NCBI RefSeq assembly: GCF_900109615.1
Contig: NZ_FOIX01000001.1
Location: 682,001 to 746,000 of the forward strand
Source of the DNA: Kaistella antarctica
GTDB taxonomy: Bacteria; Bacteroidota; Bacteroidia; Flavobacteriales; Weeksellaceae
Direction: 5' to 3'
DNA: 64,000 nt
Made by a program: the position numbers and the translations under genes. Shown piece by piece: positions 61,883 through 64,000 of this stretch (positions are counted from its first letter, which is position 1; each line of letters opens with the position of its first letter). Below the pieces are notes generated by a model, which had not been told where the DNA came from, did no database searches, and saw only the letters and a program-made list of their open reading frames with translations.

Positions 61883-64000
61883 TTAGTGGGTCTTTAGAAA
61901 ATAATCGTAATAGGAACAACCTTCCTGCAACGACTTTGAAGTTTGGGTGTTGCCATAATTTTTCGCCAGGTTGGCCATATGCGTTCTAAATTTCTCATTT
62001 TGCGCATTGTTTAACTTCTTAGCAAAAGCATCTTGTTTTTCCTCGTACTTCGGATCATCGTAGTCTATCTTTAAAGTTTGCTTTTCGGCATACAAGTAAA
62101 ATTTACCTTGTTCAGCGCTGGCCATTTGAAATAGTATTCTGGCTTTCTGCTCGTCATCCTGACTTTTATCGAGTGCCTTTTGATAGAAGTTAATTGCTAA
62201 GTCTAAGTTGTTGTTTTCAACATAACTATGCCAGTTGAAATCTTTGTAGTAATACTGAAAATTCGGTTTCTCCTGATCATAGAAATGAAATTTCGGACCC
62301 ATTTGATTATCCACATCCATTACAAAAACTTCCCGATAGTAACCCATGATCGAAGTATTGTACATGAGGTTTCCAATAAGCTGATTGGCCTGCGAGGCTG
62401 CCACATTTTTTCCGGCACCAACTTTCTGCAATTGAATAACCGCCTCTGCAAGTTGCAGTTTATTCATTTCATTTTTAATGAAAGGAAATCCTTCAAAATT
62501 TTCCGCTTTCATACTTTGACTTTCCTCACTATTGAAACTCTCCCAAACATTATGTCCGAAAATTAAGGAGGAAATATGTGAAAAGCCGTCGTAACTATTT
62601 CCATAGGATCTTCTCGCCGTCTGCATCGGTTCTCCTTCTGTATACGAGTAATCAAACCGTGGAATTCCACTAAAGTTTTTTGCCTTCGCGTAGAACTCTT
62701 TTGCTTTTTCAAAATTGGTCTGGCGCATTTCATAATCGCCGTAAATTAAATTAAAAAAGGCATCGACATTTCCGACGTCATCAATATTTTTGGCAATGAG
62801 TTCTTTTTCTAAAACGGTTTTATCAGATTTATTGTAAAAGGCTTCTACACTTTTCACCAATTCGAGATCTGGGTTATACTGAAGAGCCGAAAGCGTATTG
62901 CTCATCAAATAAGATTTCCCTTTTTCACCCTGAATAAAATAGCGGTTGGCCAAAATATCTCGAATAAACCTTTTGGTTGAATTGTCTTGGCTTCCATAAT
63001 AATCTGGCGTATCATTATTTGCCGTCATATCCTTAATGAGTGCTGAATAATTAGTCATTAAATAATTTTCATATTCCGCGTCGATCCTTGGTTGCGAGAC
63101 AATATCGTTCAGCATTTTCATGCGCGTGATTTCAGTAATATATTCTGGATTGCTGGTTTTGACATTATTTAATATTTCGGAACTTTTTTTATAATCGCTT
63201 TTTAAGAAGGCAAGATAAGCCTGCGTGATTTTCCAAAATTCATCACTTGACTTTTCACTAATTTTAAAAGTGACTTTATCTAAGTTATTCAAAAAATCTT
63301 CCTGACTATTTTTAACATCTTTTGTGTAAAAGGGAATTCTATGCGGATTATTCAAAAGTTCTTTATCACTTAGAGAAGTTTCTTTTTTCGGAGTCTCCGA
63401 TTTATTAGATCTAAAAAGTCCCGAGAAGAAATTTTTGATTTTTTGCCAAAAGCTAATCTCGCCAGTTGCAACTTCATTATCATTTTCTGATGATTTATCA
63501 GATGAGTTCGACGCAACATCGTTGTCATCACCTATAAAGTAACCAGGCAGATATCGTCTTTCAAGCTCATTGATACTTCGGGCTGCCAACACTTTTAGAA
63601 TTTCGGAAGTCGGATCAATGTCATACATTTTCTCCATCATCGGGATCGGATTATTAAAATCATCATAACCCAACAGAAAATACGCCATGTTTTTTTCAGC
63701 AGGATTCTCCGCTTTTTCCAGTAGATGTTTAAAAGAAGCCGAATCAGTCCATTTCATGGAAGTGAAAGCACTTTCCTTTCTGCTTTTACTGTTCATAAAA
63801 ACCTGAAAGAAATTCCAGTTGGCTTCTTCCTTCATATTGACTTTACGTTGCGCGCCAGCCAATTGGTCCAAAGCCATATAATAAGGAGCCGTTCTTAATT
63901 TCAGCGGTTGCACAAATTCTCGGAAGGCATCTTTGGCAGATTCAAAATTTTGAGTGTAGTGATTAAATCGAACCAACTGATATCCATATCGTAGTTTAAT
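61883..64000 (-). CDS. Partial large helical repeat protein, 5' end outside window
   Basis: The minus-strand frame is open from the right window edge to the stop at 61883-61885. A TTG at 63976 is the first possible start inside the window, but the eight codons before it (IKLRYGYQ) are open and continuous in style, so the protein extends beyond. At least 705 residues are visible. They are helical, with TPR-like pairs (DFNNPIPMMEKMYDIDP; DLAINFYQKALDKSQDDEQKARILF), an acidic, Ser-rich linker near the middle and a cysteine close to the C-terminus. I do not recognise a named family. It may be a scaffold or secreted repeat protein, but the N-terminus needed to judge export is missing. Confidence 0.75.
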   Translation of the reverse strand: MKLRYGYQLVRFNHYTQNFESAKDAFREFVQPLKLRTAPYYMALDQLAGAQRKVNMKEEANWNFFQVFMNSKSRKESAFTSMKWTDSASFKHLLEKAENPAEKNMAYFLLGYDDFNNPIPMMEKMYDIDPTSEILKVLAARSINELERRYLPGYFIGDDNDVASNSSDKSSENDNEVATGEISFWQKIKNFFSGLFRSNKSETPKKETSLSDKELLNNPHRIPFYTKDVKNSQEDFLNNLDKVTFKISEKSSDEFWKITQAYLAFLKSDYKKSSEILNNVKTSNPEYITEITRMKMLNDIVSQPRIDAEYENYLMTNYSALIKDMTANNDTPDYYGSQDNSTKRFIRDILANRYFIQGEKGKSYLMSNTLSALQYNPDLELVKSVEAFYNKSDKTVLEKELIAKNIDDVGNVDAFFNLIYGDYEMRQTNFEKAKEFYAKAKNFSGIPRFDYSYTEGEPMQTARRSYGNSYDGFSHISSLIFGHNVWESFNSEESQSMKAENFEGFPFIKNEMNKLQLAEAVIQLQKVGAGKNVAASQANQLIGNLMYNTSIMGYYREVFVMDVDNQMGPKFHFYDQEKPNFQYYYKDFNWHSYVENNNLDLAINFYQKALDKSQDDEQKARILFQMASAEQGKFYLYAEKQTLKIDYDDPKYEEKQDAFAKKLNNAQNEKFRTHMANLAKNYGNTQTSKSLQEGCSYYDYFLKTH

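Overview
The window looks like a chromosomal segment of a flavobacterium, probably family Weeksellaceae (Chryseobacterium/Kaistella-like). The evidence is low GC with A/T-rich intergenic DNA, three secreted proteins with type IX secretion (T9SS) C-terminal sorting domains, and Bacteroidetes-type promoters (TTTG about 20 nt before TAnnTTTG). Families largely confined to this phylum are also present: GLPGLI, HYC_CC_PP, DUF6702, IPExxxVDY and OMP_b-brl_3. No rRNA, tRNA, CRISPR array, insertion sequence or complete prophage was seen. Both window edges cut through genes.

Layout. 1-13.5 kb: a truncated tail-fibre/surface-like gene, radA and acpH, a secreted S8 protease, DUF6702, HupE/UreJ, an M1 peptidase and a two-gene surface-protein unit with a DUF4347/IgGFc-binding-like protein. 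13.8-25.5 kb: groES-groEL; an HTH-like regulator candidate; the compact operon acpP-fabF-rnc-IPExxxVDY-pyk; then paaE, a small unknown gene, paaA, a small membrane protein and hutG on the minus strand. 25.8-39.9 kb: clpB behind notable upstream repeats, a candidate small RNA, an outer-membrane beta-barrel receptor divergent from a histidine kinase/response regulator pair, an ABC-F ATPase, a RelE/ParE-type toxin-antitoxin pair, a DUF4846 lipoprotein, a degradative-type HMG-CoA reductase, and a cluster of tiny membrane proteins that ends in an amber-interrupted ORF.

40-56.9 kb: a large Asp-box/T9SS surface protein, SMR and EamA exporters, and a copper-related block (azurin lipoprotein, HYC_CC_PP, DUF3347, DUF305, and a multicopper oxidase fused to a CopB-like barrel). 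Then come psd, a repeat-rich intergenic region, sucC, a lipoprotein, a reprolysin-like T9SS metalloprotease and a polytopic membrane protein. 57-64 kb: rpsL-rpsG-fusA-rpsJ with a textbook promoter and a terminator directly after rpsJ, palindromic repeats, DUF1294-GLPGLI, and a large partial repeat protein running off the right edge.

Most of the window is housekeeping. The most unusual points are the oxidase-CopB fusion, paaA/paaE without paaBCD, the interrupted ORF at 39676-39933, paired palindromes at 35.46 and 60.66 kb, two related-looking structured intergenic repeats (51.1 and 60.5 kb), tandem 19-bp repeats exactly 42 bp apart upstream of paaE/clpB, and a promoter-plus-terminator unit after clpB that may be a small RNA.
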